Assembly: GCA_014529385.2 (NCBI GenBank)
Contig: CM043969.1
Span: 20,984,946-21,048,945, forward strand
Source: Adiantum capillus-veneris
Taxonomy: Eukaryota; Streptophyta; Polypodiopsida; Polypodiales; Pteridaceae
Reading direction: 5' to 3'
Length of the DNA: 64,000 nt
Positions 41,818 through 53,227 of the stretch are shown here, one piece after another. The position numbers and the translations under genes are program-made. The notes beneath the pieces are model-generated. The model was not told the origin of the DNA. It searched no databases and saw only the letters and a list, made by a program, of their open reading frames with translations. Position 1 is the stretch's first letter; each line of letters starts with the position of its first letter.

Positions 41818-43700
41818 TGCGGCGGTCCGGGGCGGGCAACAAGAAGAGTGGCCTCTAAACACCCTTCGAGGCTCCCGTGCTGCTCAATTGGGGCTGGGGC
41901 AAGCACAATCAGAGACAACAACAACCCACAGCCAAAAACCAAACAAGAAAAGGGGCACCACCTAGTTGTAGATGCGAACTAGGACGCATGTGATACTTCC
42001 TTGTACTCAAACGCACAAAGAGAGGGAAATTCAAGATAGCCACACACCAAACACAAACATTCACCACGCCAGAGAGAGGTAAAGAGCACAAATCAACTTG
42101 AGAACCTCAATCTTAGCCTTAAAGACTAGATGCACACAAAGCTTGATGAAAAATAGAGAGACAACACAAAACTTGACCTTGTTGCCAATACACAAATTGT
42201 CTTAGGGTCACGGGAGCCCTCTCACCGAGCACCCTTTTACAATTTACCTTTTAGGCAAACAATTCAACAAGCCCTCAAACCACCAAGCATGAAATGGCAC
42301 AACAAACTTCAAGGACAATATACCTTCAACCACCTGATGAGCCAACTTATCAAGTGAATTTGGAGAGAAGAGTCGTAGTTGCAGCATACAATTGCACCCA
42401 AAACTATGAATCTTATTTATGGACAAGAGTAGGCTACAAGTGTGATTGCAGAGTATAGTATCACTCCACTCCTCTAGATGGCATAACTAACGTCAAGCTT
42501 CTCCATGCACCTATGTGTAGCGATGAAATAGAGCACTCACAATGCACACACTCTACACAACTAGGCTTGAAGAGTGGTGTGTTATGTGTGTTGAGAATGG
42601 TGTGGTATAGTGTGATCATGTGATCATTTACAAGGGAGACAAGGGCTCTATTTATAGGTTTTAGAAGCCCCGATTTGGATTAGACCTAATCAAGTTTATT
42701 TGAAGGAATAAAAGATTATGCATATTTTCAAAAAAAAAATCATGATGGTGGGTCTCTCTTGTCCTTTGAGTTACATGGATGTGGGCTCAAGGGAAGAGAA
42801 TTATTGAGGATGAAAGGAGAGAGGATTGAGTGAATAATTTGGGAGTGCCTACTCTAGTAGAGGGTGCATTTTACAATAAGGTTAGTGGTTAGTAGTTAGT
42901 AATTATCCCTACAAAATATTTACAAAATCATTCACCAAATGGTGAGATATATGATGAGAAAATTTAGAGAAGGGATGAGCTTGTAAAGAGAGGTTGAAGC
43001 TTTGGAGAAGTTGACATTCACCTCTTTACAGCACCGATAGAAGAAGCGGTCAGCATGGCGAAGTAACGCATGTCGATGAAGGTATGTTATGTTATCTTCA
43101 AACCTTGGAAAATTCATGATAAAAGCCTTCATTTGCAGAGGTTATCCTTGGAGTTTTTCTTACTTTTTGAAGTTCTTTACAAAGCTGAAGAGAGTATGGT
43201 AATATGGACATATATGTAGAGAGAAAGGGGGACACCTAGGGTGTAGAAATGGAGGATGAAGGCTATGGAGGTGTGAGAGAAGTGGCAATGGTGAAGAGGG
43301 TGAATTAGGACATGGGAGTTGCAGGTTTGGGAGTGGGAAGGAGAGGGAGGAGTGTGTGTGAAAGACGAAAATGATAAAGTGGAAGAGGGAGTGTGGCTGC
43401 ATAGCATGGGCAAATTGGGGTCCACCAATAAAATCATAGCTCACAGCTCGTAGCTCAAAAAAATATGAAATTTTGAGGTGAAATTTCAGCTCACGAGCTA
43501 CAACTTTTGTTTGTATCACCTTTTCAAATTCAGGGAGCATGTGATCTTTAAAAATTCAGCAAAACCGACTGTTTTTTCCACTGCACAAGGTCCTTGTGAG
43601 GTCCTTCTTTGGATGATTCTTTTGAATACCTCCAAGAGTGAGCTCCCCATGGTGCATGCATGCATACCACATACCCTTGACCTTATTTGGTAGGTCTATA
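41818..43700 (-). repeat. Element E 5' LTR, outer edge uncertain
   Basis: Begins TGCGGCGGTCC after the primer site. Without a partner LTR the right edge cannot be fixed. The part at about 43390-43700 resembles 51980-52280 (GGTCCACCA, TTTCAGCTCA(C/T)(G/A)AGCTACAA), so the LTR reaches at least there. Confidence 0.6.
42648..42658 (-). promoter_or_regulatory. TATA box in element E LTR
   Basis: Minus strand CCTATAAATAG, a good plant TATA box. A similar box is in the related LTR at 51891-51901. Confidence 0.55.
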
Positions 43701-44374
43701 ATTGAAGATATTGTTGAGATCATGATATAAGTGAATAGTACAACTAAGAAAATCAAATATTGAGGGGTCTAAAAAAATATGTACATGTCAAATATAAATA
43801 ATATAGGTGGAAAAAATATAAAGGGATCAAAATAAATCTCTCTCATTATAAGTCTACCATAAAAAGATGAATATTTTTTGTGGTCCAATTTATGAGAGTA
43901 ATAGAGAATAGATGTAGGAAGGAAAAAATCACAATAGTGAAAAAATATACACATAAAGAACTAGTTTTTTTGGATTTTTTTTGGGATGGAGTTACACCAA
44001 AAATAAGAGAAGCTTGCATGAAATTATTTTTATATGGAATAAAGAGTATGCAAAATGGTAAGAAAAAATATGGTAATGGTGAATCAATGTACATAGCATA
44101 AATAACACACACCTAAGTATAAATACCAAAATAATTATGAAAAATCCTTATATTTAGGCCCTATATACAATGAAATATTTACACACAAATGGGCCATAAT
44201 ATACTTATATTTTATTTTTATTTTGTTTTTGGCTCAACTAACCCAGTGACTAGCTAATTGAGGGTTTTTTAGAAGATATGGGAAAAGTCCCCTAACTCAC
44301 ACACACCTATGTACAGTGAAATGGTAGCGATAACCAAAATGTTTGAGTGATTTGATAGGGTGAGGTAGCTTACT
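43701..44374. other. AT-rich spacer
   Basis: Very AT-rich, no convincing ORF. May include the outer end of the element E LTR. The short open frames here are low-complexity. Confidence 0.5.
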
Positions 44375-47300
44375 ATGGCAATTATGGAAAGCCGAAAAAC
44401 GGCTATCAGCATCAACATCAGTCCATGTGCAAAAGAAGATTGTTTTGAGATAAATAATTCATCAATGCAAGAGGAAACAAAGCTTTTTGATAAAAAACAA
44501 AGATTGGACTCCAGTGATGATGACGTGCATGATTTGACAAAAAACTTCATTATCCCTTGGATTTTAAGTAGCAAAACATGTTTGAGACTACAACATCTGA
44601 TAAACAATAGTAAGAAAATCAAACAGGTGACTGAACTTCTATAAGTTTATGATGGTTACATTTCCTTTGAGCTACCCCCCGTTGAAGAAGGTTGTAAGAG
44701 GATGGAAAGGATGGAGCAAAAATTTGATGGTCATCTTTGGACTAGGCCGCATAAAACTAACATGTCCATAAATTGTACTGTTAGGCTTAGTTATTGCTTG
44801 GTCTCATTAGTTTGTCATAGAGTTCATTGCCCGTATTATTTGAACAACACCAAGTTCACTGTATCCTTCTTTCACGGTTACTTGGATAAGCAAGTAAGCA
44901 AAGGGCTTCTATGTGAAGACAAAAACCTACGTATCACTTGTCATTATTGAAAAAAAAAAATTCTGTGAGAGTCCTTGTTCTTGTAAAGTGTACTACATTT
45001 TTGCCTCAGATCAAAGCTTACAAGAATGATGATTCACATAGGTCATCACTTGCATGAAGTTCAAGCAGGTACGTCAAGAGCCACAATAGAGAGAATACGG
45101 AAGATAGAAGCAGTGGACCAAGAAGAGTTCAGATGATTGTCGCCAGACAATTATTGTTTGATGCTATTGTTGGTTCAGATGAACTAAAAATGGGAGAGTC
45201 ATAGCTCTCAACTATATTGGAAGAAATGATTCCACTAGTTCAGAATCAAAGGTAAAACATTTAACATTTAGATTTTTCAGTGCAATAAGGTTATTTCAAT
45301 TTTTGACTTGTTTTTTGTAGATTTAAGGTAATGGTAGCCACTAAGAAAAGACAACAAGACTCGATTGTTGGGGATGGGTTTGAACACATCATGCTTTTGA
45401 AGAAAAATTTTCACTTTCCTTACTTTCATGGGGGTCGTTTCCCTGGACAAGGTGGGCCAAATGATAAGTGCTACATCTTTAAGATGTCAACAAAAGGTCC
45501 AGGGTCTGGTATAGACCTTGTCAATCGCATGCTTCGAGGAGGAAATGGAGATTTGAGTGCTTCTTGGGTACATTTTGATCACACACACAGAATAGATGGA
45601 TGGGCAACTATGTCATGCTTTGTCTATGATGCAAGGTAGTTTTTTTATGTGTTGTAGCATTTTGTCATTGCATCATTTGCAGACTTTTTGTGCTAAGATT
45701 TGTTATTCTTTTTAGTTTTTTTATGTGTTGTATCATTTTGTCATTGCATCATTTGCAGACTTGTTGTGGCTAATATTTTCTATTCTTTTTAGTTTGAAGG
45801 GATTGATGGTTATAGCAGTTTGTGACACCAAAGAGGAGAATGTAGACACACAAGTCTTGTTTTGGAGATCTCTTAATGATGTTTTGGCTCAAGAAGGTTA
45901 TCCATCTGCAGACTTTGCAGGCTTTATGGTTGATGAGGCTGGAGCAAATTGGGCTGCCGTGCGTACAATTTTCAATGGAGGGCCAAATAACATCATGATT
46001 GGAAGGGAAAGGTCCTGAATCTTCCATTAGGAGCAAAGTCTACAAAAACATACTAAAAAATATATAGCCAAAGAAAAGTTTAGTATCCACAAAGACATGT
46101 GTGAGACTTGGTGCAAGTCAAGGACAAGGGATCTGATAATGAAGCAAGCAGAAGCAATTAGAAGATGGTGGTCAGATAATGTTGCAAGTGAGAATATCAA
46201 GTCACTGGAGAAATGGTTCAAGTGCTGGGAGACAAGGATATCACAATGGGTTAGCCTACACAATGAAGTATGATAAAATCATGAGCCTAACTTTGACCTT
46301 CTATTTTTTGTTTCACTGATTCAAAGTTTTTTGTTGGTGGAATGCATATATCTATGAGTGCTTGGGAAAAAGCTCAAATTCCTAGTACCAATTTGTCAGA
46401 GACCATTCATGCATCTTGGCTTGTTGGTGAAGGGGATAGAAAAAAAATTTCCTTGTATGATGCATGCGTCACTGATGTCATCAATGCTTACATTCAATGC
46501 ACAAAGCAACATGGCTATCTGATTGGTAGATACATAGGGCTTGGTCCGGATATGTAAATATATCTAGAGAGATCAAGAAATAAAGAGAAAACGCTTAGCC
46601 CACTTGTGTTGGCACGTGCTCTCCAAGGAGCAGTCGCAGGCAACACCATTTTATGGGCAACCTTTATTGCATGGAGACAGGGAAACCGAGCAAAGAAAGA
46701 AGGCTAGAGGGTTTGCAAAAACAGCTTCTCATAAGCCTGGTTATGTGATGGAGTCCAGACAACGACTGTTTAATATGGACATGAAGAAAGAGGGACAGAA
46801 ATTTGATGTGAATGCCGATTCCACAGATGAGGAGATTCATGCAAATAATGACATAAGAGATGGCACTGTACCCTCTATTAGTGAATATGTTATTGGTGAT
46901 TTTGAGATTTTTGTGCCAAGTGGTCATTGGGCAATCAGATGAATGCCTCAAAATGTCTCTTGTAAGTGCTTTGGTGTGCTTCAAGGGAGAAGATGTGAGA
47001 ATCTCATGCAAAGTAGGTCTCCAGGACTTGCGGCCCCATGCTTTTGGGGAGAGAGAACTTAATTACAAAGACCAGAGGCAACACCAATGGATGTGGTTTT
47101 GTGACCATGATGTGCAGCACACTGAAGTTGTGGCCAAACAAGTATTGTCACCACCGGAAAGGCCAACAACTTGGCTAGTAGAGAGTGGAACAAGTGTATC
47201 AAAGGAGGAGTATGCTGGTTTGCTAGGGGCAGGTTTTTTTATTAGAGCTCCTTCTCCAAAGGTTGTCAAGAAAGGGGAGACAGTGGGAACCTCTAGCAAG

Positions 47301-47641
47301 CACAGTAAAAAATGGAGGTCCGGTGTCTTTAAGGAGGTAAGTAAGCGCATGGAAATAGGATCATGTATGGAAGCTTGTTTCAAGAGATATTTTTGGTGCT
47401 TGATCGTCATGCCGTGTTCAAGATATTAACACAAGATGTATATGATGTGCAAGTGGCTATGGAGCCCTACTGTACATGCCCTGATTTTCAAGGACGGGAG
47501 AAAGCAACAAAATCTTACATAGATTGTAAGCATTTATACTTTGTCTACACACAGATTCTTGGGTTGGATGGTAAGAAACATATGATTATACATCAACCAA
47601 CACTACGTGAAAGAGATCTTTCTTTCATCTTGAATCAGCCC
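44375..47641 (+). pseudogene. Transposase-like protein with SWIM zinc finger (pseudogene)
   Basis: Plus-strand fragments in order: 44375-44644 and 44702-44950 (Cys-rich segment LVCHRVHCPYYLNNTK); 45321-45635 (FPYFHGGRFPGQGG, IFKMSTKGPGSGIDLVNRML, GWATMSCFVYDA); 45793-46015 (MVIAVCDTKEENVDTQVLFW, GFMVDEAGANWAAVRTIFNG); 46342-46557 (NLSETIHASW, YDACVTDVINAYIQC); 46860-47429; and 47363-47641 with a SWIM-like finger CTCPDFQ...CKHLYFVY. The core resembles MULE-type transposases in layout (Asp-rich strands before a SWIM finger), but I am not certain of the family. Splice sites survive (45252-45320, 45636-45792). TGA 46016-46018 and TAG 46028-46030 interrupt RERS..IFH..EQSLQ, and there are further frameshifts. 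Not functional. Confidence 0.6.
45636..45792 (+). repeat. Intron with a 77-bp tandem duplication
   Basis: GT at 45636, AG at 45791-45792. The inside consists of two diverged copies of a segment GTTTTTTTATGTGTTGTA...ATTCTTTTTAG, so the duplicate carries a second polypyrimidine-AG acceptor. Confidence 0.75.
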
Positions 47642-47749
47642 TGACGGTTTACGCCTTCAAAGAAGTAGAAAAAATAAAAATGCCCAGTTGTTTGCACAAT
47701 TTGTTTTGACATTTTGGTGCGTGATATGTACACTTTGTGAGGGATAGTC

Positions 47750-48320
47750 TGTTTTATAGGAATAAAATGTGCTTGCTTGCTAAACCTATCAACTATTGTC
47801 CATATACCCGTATTCCCGTGGATAGACTTGGGTAATCCAAAGATAAATCCATGGATATACTCTCCCATGGTGAATTAGGGATTGGCAATGGCTGTAGTCC
47901 AGATTTCATCCCTCTAACATACTAGGTATTTTGGCATACCACACATTTTGAAACATACTCTTGTATCTCCACTTTCATGGTAGGCCAATAGAAGTACGTA
48001 TCTACTCCTCGAAGAGTAGGTTGAATACCTCTATGCCCCGCATAGGGGGGAGCATGGGATTCATACATGACTTTTTGATCACGAAGGAGTGGGTAACACA
48101 TAGCCTATTGCCATGGAGAAGATAACCATATTGCAAGGTGAATGGCTCTTCTTTCTTCCCCAATGCAAGGGTTGACATTATATCTTTAAAGTCAGGGTCA
48201 GTAGCCTACTCATCTATCATAGAAGATAGATCAGTGTGAGTTTCTATAGACAACACATTGGCTCTTGGTCGTTTTGTGAAATTGCATCGGCCACTTGATT
48301 GTGCTTACCAACAATGTGAG
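47750..48320 (-). pseudogene. Element F RNase H end and integrase fragment
   Basis: Reads FIFGLPKSIHGNTGIWTIVD and the preceding HHCC-finger region in several frames, joined to the VADALSR end of RNase H at about 48270-48320. Truncated inside the integrase core, with the left end abutting the SWIM pseudogene region. Confidence 0.82.
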
Positions 48321-48642
48321 ATCTTGAATGCCCAAGTTAGTGGCCAAATCCATTGATATGAAGTTGTGAGTAGAGCCAAGGTCAAATAAAATGAAGGCAT
48401 CATGTTCCATTACCTTTCCCCAAGCAAAAGAGAGAGGTGATCCTTTGCAATGAGCATCCTCTTTTGGAGCTTTGACCGTGGAAGCTCTAGGAGTCTCATT
48501 TGTGGGCATTTCTTTTGGGGCAAGTACGGTATCCATGTCGTTGTTCACCACACTTGAAGCATTTGTGGTCCTTACAAAAAGCTTCTAGCTCTTCACAAGA
48601 GAGTTTATTTTTACCTTTGTAAACTCCCTTCTCCTTGGACCG

Positions 48643-48705
<63 letters not shown>

Positions 48706-49953
48706 GGAATTGCCTTGGGAAGAGTTTTGGGCATTGCTCTTTCCCTTTGCATCATTTGGATATTCGTTTTACATGGGCTTGGCATTCCTTTTAGCCCCTT
48801 GTGGAAATTGATGTGCAAAGCAACCATAGTGTGGTGGATTACCTCGGTGATAGAACCAGGCCATTGTGAGTTGACATACTCGGCCATTTCTTCAAGTAAT
48901 AGTGTATAGAATTGTTTCTTTTTCTTGGCAAAGTCAATCGTTTGAAAGACAATATCCTTGAGATGTAAATCCCAAAACTTGTCCACATATTTTTTGATAG
49001 ACTCGTTGGAGAGCAGCTTCAAACTCCACCATTTGGTAAGCACTTTGCCCTTTGCATCGCTTGCAAGGAATTGCTTCATGATGGAAACTCGTAGAGTTTT
49101 CCATGTCTTTGGGGATTTGTCGTTGCCATGAAGGTTATCCCACCATTGACGAGCAGATTTCTAGAAGTGCATAGGTACATGGTGTAGCCTAGAGGACTCT
49201 GTGAAGCCCTCGTCTCCAAAGGCCACGTCAAATTGCTGGATGAAGGCCAATACTTTTAAGATGGAACCAAAGTGCCATCATATGTAAGAAACGAGATACT
49301 CTTTCCTCCCTCTGTGCATTTCTTGAGCTTTTGAGACCTTTTCCATGTAGGGTAGGATTTGTGATGTCCTCTCCTCTTGTATTCTCTAGGACAATAGTTG
49401 TAGCTTTCGTCGAAAGAGGAGGAAGGTGAAGAAGAAGGAGAAGAGGGTGATCTCTCTCTTGCCTTTTTCTTCTGTTGTTTCCTCTCTTCCCTTTCAGAGT
49501 GACAAGGAGAAGGACTATGGGTTGACCATTTCCTCTTGGGAGGAGTTGGCGAATGTCTAGACCATCATCTTCGTGGAGCCACATCTTCAGAGGAACTTAG
49601 GGATTAGCTTATTTCTCATTCTTTGGATTCCTCCTCTCTTATGGGAGAGAGTCTTCTTTTGGGAGTCTCCTCAAGAGGCCACCTAATATCTCTCTCTCTT
49701 CTTGGAGAGGAAGGGAAATCCCATAAGCACGAAATTGTTGAGTAACTTCAGCTTGCAAAGCAGGGTTTCCCATTGCTTGTTGCAAACTAGTAACAAGATA
49801 ATTGACAAACATGGGGGCATCATCATTAGCACCTTCATGTGCAAAATCAAAGTTTTCAATATTCATTCTACTCTCTTGGTTATTGTCAGCCATGCTAATT
49901 AAGCTTAGGTATAAATTACTTTGTGCTTTGGTACCCTCAAAATTCTTAGTCAC
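48321..49953 (-). pseudogene. Element F gag and protease start
   Basis: Start MADNNQESRMNIENFDFAHE (ATG at 49893). The Arg/Ser-rich region and capsid part are broken by frameshifts (fragments 49953-49639, 49584-49228, 49079-48585). The Asn/Thr tract is greatly expanded (see repeat). The knuckle region is degraded. Protease survives only as its first 20 or so residues (FDLGSTHNFISMDLATNLGI) before the deletion junction. Confidence 0.82.
48644..48706. repeat. (TTG)n expansion in element F gag
   Basis: About 21 TTG/GTT triplets where elements C and D have 4-5, in the gag linker that encodes Asn in the native frame (Thr in the shifted frame). Confidence 0.92.
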
Positions 49954-50306
49954 TACTCTTCTTTACCTTTGAAAAGTATTTCTCAATCAGCCACACCCAT
50001 GGTTTAGACACCATTGATTGCAAAGAATAACGAAGAGTGTCTAACATTGCTTGATTGATTATGGTTCCTGCTGAGCTTGCTAGTAGCTCAATAATGGTTA
50101 AGCCAAAGGCATAAATAAGCCAAAGGCAAGCCCCGAGAGACTCCATTATTAAGACTATAATTTCCAAAGGCATACCTTGAACTAAGTCCTTTCAAACCAA
50201 GATAATAGATCCCTATCCCACTTACCCTATTGCAATGAAAAGGTCCAACCTTTCATGGACAACTTAAGGACCTCTCTTTTAAAAAGTAAGAAAAGATAAA
50301 CCAATA

Positions 50307-50318
50307 GCTCTGATACCA
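50307..50318 (-). promoter_or_regulatory. Element F primer-binding site
   Basis: Minus strand TGGTATCAGAGC, one base from the LTR at 50320. Confidence 0.88.
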
Positions 50319-50319
50319 A

Positions 50320-50916
50320 TGTAATGGAGATGGCCTATGAACTTTGAGAATAGCAGAATTAAGAGAATTAGAGTGAGAATTTTTATGAAATTACTTTGAG
50401 AACATAGAGGGTGAACCCCCTTGAGTAGGGATCTAGTTTGACTTTTGGAACTCCTCAAGCTCCTCAAGCACCTTAGTCATGGAGCACCTTAGCACCTTAG
50501 TCATTAAGAACCTCAAGCACCTTAGTCAGCAAGAACAACAAGCACCTCAAACACCTTAATCAGCACGCGTGACCAACAACAAGCACCTCAATCACCTTAG
50601 TCAGCAAGCACCTCAAGCTTGGGCCGGGTTCCCACCTCAAGCACGGCCCTAGCTTGCCCAAGGTGAAAGGACTTTTAGCAATAACCTTTGGAGGTCTTTA
50701 ATGAAGCTAACCCTAAGGTATTTTAGCTCCATTATCTAGCATTTCTCTTTGATAGACCATCTCTCATTTGGACCCCTTTAACTTTGTCCCCGTGTTGACA
50801 GAGATCCATAAGCACATATCTATATTGTAACCCTTGTTCCCATTTATTCTCCCACATTAAATGATCAGTTTAATATGAGAAAATCATTTGGGTTGGTTCG
50901 ATATTAGATTTTGGCA
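50320..50916 (-). repeat. Element F 5' LTR, internally deleted
   Basis: 597 bp against about 1580 in C and D. The ends align (TGTAATGGAG...ATTTTGGCA), but most of the middle, from the GGGTGAAC block to just before the CTCAAGCAC minisatellite, is missing. Confidence 0.82.
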
Positions 50917-51211
50917 TAGTGTGCTTCATAGATAATGCAATTAGTGCATGAGCATGCACATAGCTAGCATCCCAATGAGCATGCTCAGCTAAAGGCAAAA
51001 CCACTCTAGCAGCAGCAATCCTACCACCAAAACTTGCAACATCCTCAGTAGTGCCTACTTCACAGAATGAGGCCATACATCAATGTGCTGCAAAACATTC
51101 CAAATGCCCTTTGACACAAGAATGTGTTGCATCATGTAAGTCCACATTGGGTAATTGTCTCCGCTCAATTTATCCTTAGCAGCAAATATCTTGAACACAT
51201 TTTTGTATTTC
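50917..51211 (-). pseudogene. Ty1/copia gag fragment
   Basis: Minus strand reads KDKLSGDNYPMWTYMMQHIL then VSKGIWNVLQHIDVWP, typical of the N-terminal Gag (UBN2-like) domain of copia elements. A frameshift at about 51068 leads to AHWDASYVHAHALIALSMK. It is bounded by the LTR of F on the left and the Tat-like leader fragment on the right. Confidence 0.7.
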
Positions 51212-51330
51212 ATTGAGCCTTTTTAGGCCAAAGAGAAACACTATACATTGTTGAAAATGTATTTTACGGCTAATCCATACGTTAACTCCAATATATCACA
51301 CAGAGTGGAATCTATAGAAATTTACATCAT
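51212..51330 (-). pseudogene. Decayed fourth copy of the leader small ORF
   Basis: Minus strand reads RFHSV(stop)YIGVNVWISRKIHF followed by QQCIVFLFGLKRLN, matching the central part of the leader ORFs at 8295 and 41292 with one stop. It lies just inside a Tat-like LTR and is cut at 51212 by the copia fragment. Confidence 0.7.
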
Positions 51331-52289
51331 GTGGATTATTCATTTAGGATAACTGTATTCTATGCAAAATGTAGATATGAGAGAAGTGAAGAGAAGAGAA
51401 GTTTCCCTCCCAAGACCTATTCTTGTCCATAGACAATAAGGATACTTCAGGGAGAGATGTATCTGTAGCAGGGAGAGATGTACCTTGTGAACTAGTATTT
51501 CTTCACAAGAATATTGTTGATAGAGCATTGTTGCTTGAATGCCTTCAAGAGAAATAAGTAGGACATCAGAGAGATGGATATAGAAGTAGAGGTAGAAGCA
51601 GTAGAATACATGGAGGTATAGATTAGGCTTGGAGATGAAAAATTTAAAAAAAAATCAACAAAATAACAAAGCAAAAAAACACCTTACTTATCAATCTCTT
51701 CAAGAAAGTTTTCCAATTTGATGAAGATGGCAAGAGATAGAAGACTTCGGCCTTGATTGACTAAAGTTGATGTTTACAAGGATGCTTTAAAGTTTAGCTA
51801 ACCTTTCTCAAAGACAAGTGTAGGGCTAAAGGCTAATTTGGCATGAATCCTCTCACTCCTTCTTGATTGATTTTCAAGGAAGAAGAGGTCCCCTTTTATA
51901 GGTGAAGGGAACCCCCAAGGGTTACACAAGAAAGAGAAGAGCCAGTGTGAACAAGAACTGGCAAAGTTTGAAACGGGTTGTCCCTGCATGATGTGGACAG
52001 ACTGAGGTCCACCATTCTGATCGTATCTCCTCAACTGTAGCACCAAATAAAAAATTAAAAATAAGGACAAAAATTTCAGCTCATAAGCTACAATCCCCAT
52101 TTTATATACTTTTTCCAATTTGGACTAGAACCTTGTGTTAAAAAATCATTGAAATAGGGTACATTTTTTGCAGCAAAAGTCTTCTTGTGGTTCCCTTAGC
52201 CTAGACTTTCATTTAATTCCAATGGACACCTCATGAAATATGAAAGCATGACATTTCTCCTTGAAAAGTTTTGTAATCATCCTTGCAAT
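51331..52289 (-). repeat. Tat-like LTR, first part (interrupted by CACTA element H)
   Basis: Related to the element E LTR (see 43390-43700). Continues after H at 57465. Inner edge approximate. Confidence 0.6.
51891..51901 (-). promoter_or_regulatory. TATA box in Tat-like LTR
   Basis: Minus strand CTATAAAAGGG. Confidence 0.55.
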
Positions 52290-52480
52290 CACTACAAGAG
52301 GCTCTTCATATTAGCGACGCTCACACAGCGATGCTCAAAAAAAAATTTCCCGGCGTCCCTATGAGCGTCGCAAATTTACAAATAAATTTGCGACGCTCAT
52401 AGCGACGCCGGCTGGGGTAAAAAAAATAACCGAGCGCGCCCAAAAACTCAGATCTCAGATCTGAGTTTTTCGGCGCCCTC
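52290..52480. repeat. Element H left terminal and subterminal repeats
   Basis: Contains scattered GCGACGCT motifs, a hairpin with 19-bp perfect arms TATGAGCGTCGCAAATTTA at 52360-52378 and 52383-52401, and a 29-bp palindrome (14-bp arms AAAAACTCAGATCT, 1-nt spacer) at 52442-52470. Confidence 0.9.
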
Positions 52481-52506
52481 AAGCAAGGAGCAGGTAACGC
52501 TCTCCC

Positions 52507-52507
<1 letters not shown>

Positions 52508-52545
<38 letters not shown>

Positions 52546-52694
52546 CTTCTCCACACACACACACACACACACGAGGAGAGGAAGGAGAGCCAGGTATGCT
52601 CCTTCCCTCTCCTCATTCTCATGTTCCCTTCCCCTCTTTCTCTCTCCCTCTCTCTCTCTCTCACACACACACATACACACACACACATAGTGTT

Positions 52695-52742
<48 letters not shown>

Positions 52743-52980
52743 AACAAAAACAAAAACGCACACACACATACATAAACAAAGAATGCACACACACATTGAG
52801 AGAGAAAAAGAGAGAGAGAGCATGCATAAACAAAAATCGCACGCACTGAGAGAGGAAAAGAGAGAGAGAACATGCATAAACAAAAAACGCACACATTGAG
52901 AGAGGAAAAGAGAGAGAAAACATGCATACGATCCAAAAAAACGCACACACATTGAGAGAGAAAGAGAGAGAAACTAATTT
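52508..52980. repeat. Microsatellite and minisatellite block in element H
   Basis: (CT)n 52508-52541, (AC)n 52553-52572, (CT)n and (AC)n 52629-52688, (GA)n 52699-52738, then about four copies of a roughly 60-bp unit containing CATGCATAAACAAAAA and GAGAGAGGAAAAGAGAGAGA. Long open frames on both strands are repeat translations, not genes. Confidence 0.9.
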
Positions 52981-53227
52981 AACGTCGTAGGAAACTAATT
53001 AAAATTAAAAGACCTAAAGATCTAGCCGACGAGGAGTTGAACTGAAGACCTATTATTCAAGAGGGAAATGGCATAATCAATCTATCATACTTGGCATGGG
53101 TGATAGAAAGGTTATACCATTTATCTCTTTTTATTGGCACACACATCCACACACACGCACACACACAAGAAGAAGAGAGTTATAACGTCGTAGGAAACTA
53201 TCTTAAAAGACGTTAAAGATTAGGTTA

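Larger units (their letters stand above)
36396..43700 (-). mobile_element. Element E: Tat-like Ty3/gypsy, truncated at its 3' end
   Basis: Minus-strand relative of B: 5' LTR (from 41818 rightward, outer edge uncertain), primer site, two tandem leader ORFs, gag-protease, RT-RNase H, aRNH, integrase. The integrase is cut at 36396 by the junction with D, and no 3' LTR survives. Long frames remain, but there are in-frame stops at 41141-41143 (TAA), 39356-39358 (TAG) and 37937-37939 (TAA), one base missing near 37047, and a lost RT catalytic residue. Confidence 0.9.
47750..50916 (-). mobile_element. Element F: chromovirus relic with internal deletion
   Basis: Minus-strand remains of the C/D family. 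From right: 5' LTR (50320-50916, shortened), primer site 50307-50318, gag, start of protease, then an abrupt join at about 48320 to RNase H and the N-terminal half of integrase, which stops at about 47750. RT and most of protease are gone. Numerous frameshifts. It keeps the ancestral CGA at 49089-49091 where C and D have TGA. Confidence 0.88.

Noticed and set aside
43160-43540. 126-codon Pro/Ser/His-rich minus-strand frame
   Set aside because: Within the LTR of element E, low complexity; the related LTR at 51798-52118 does not keep it open with the same residues.
52479-52952. 157-codon open frame rich in Cys, Val, Leu and Ser
   Set aside because: Made of CT, AC and GA microsatellites; three overlapping frames are open at once, as expected of simple repeats.
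53027-53110. Possible tRNA gene on the minus strand near GGAGTTGAACTGAAGACC
   Set aside because: A T-arm-like stretch only; no acceptor stem, anticodon arm or D arm can be paired.
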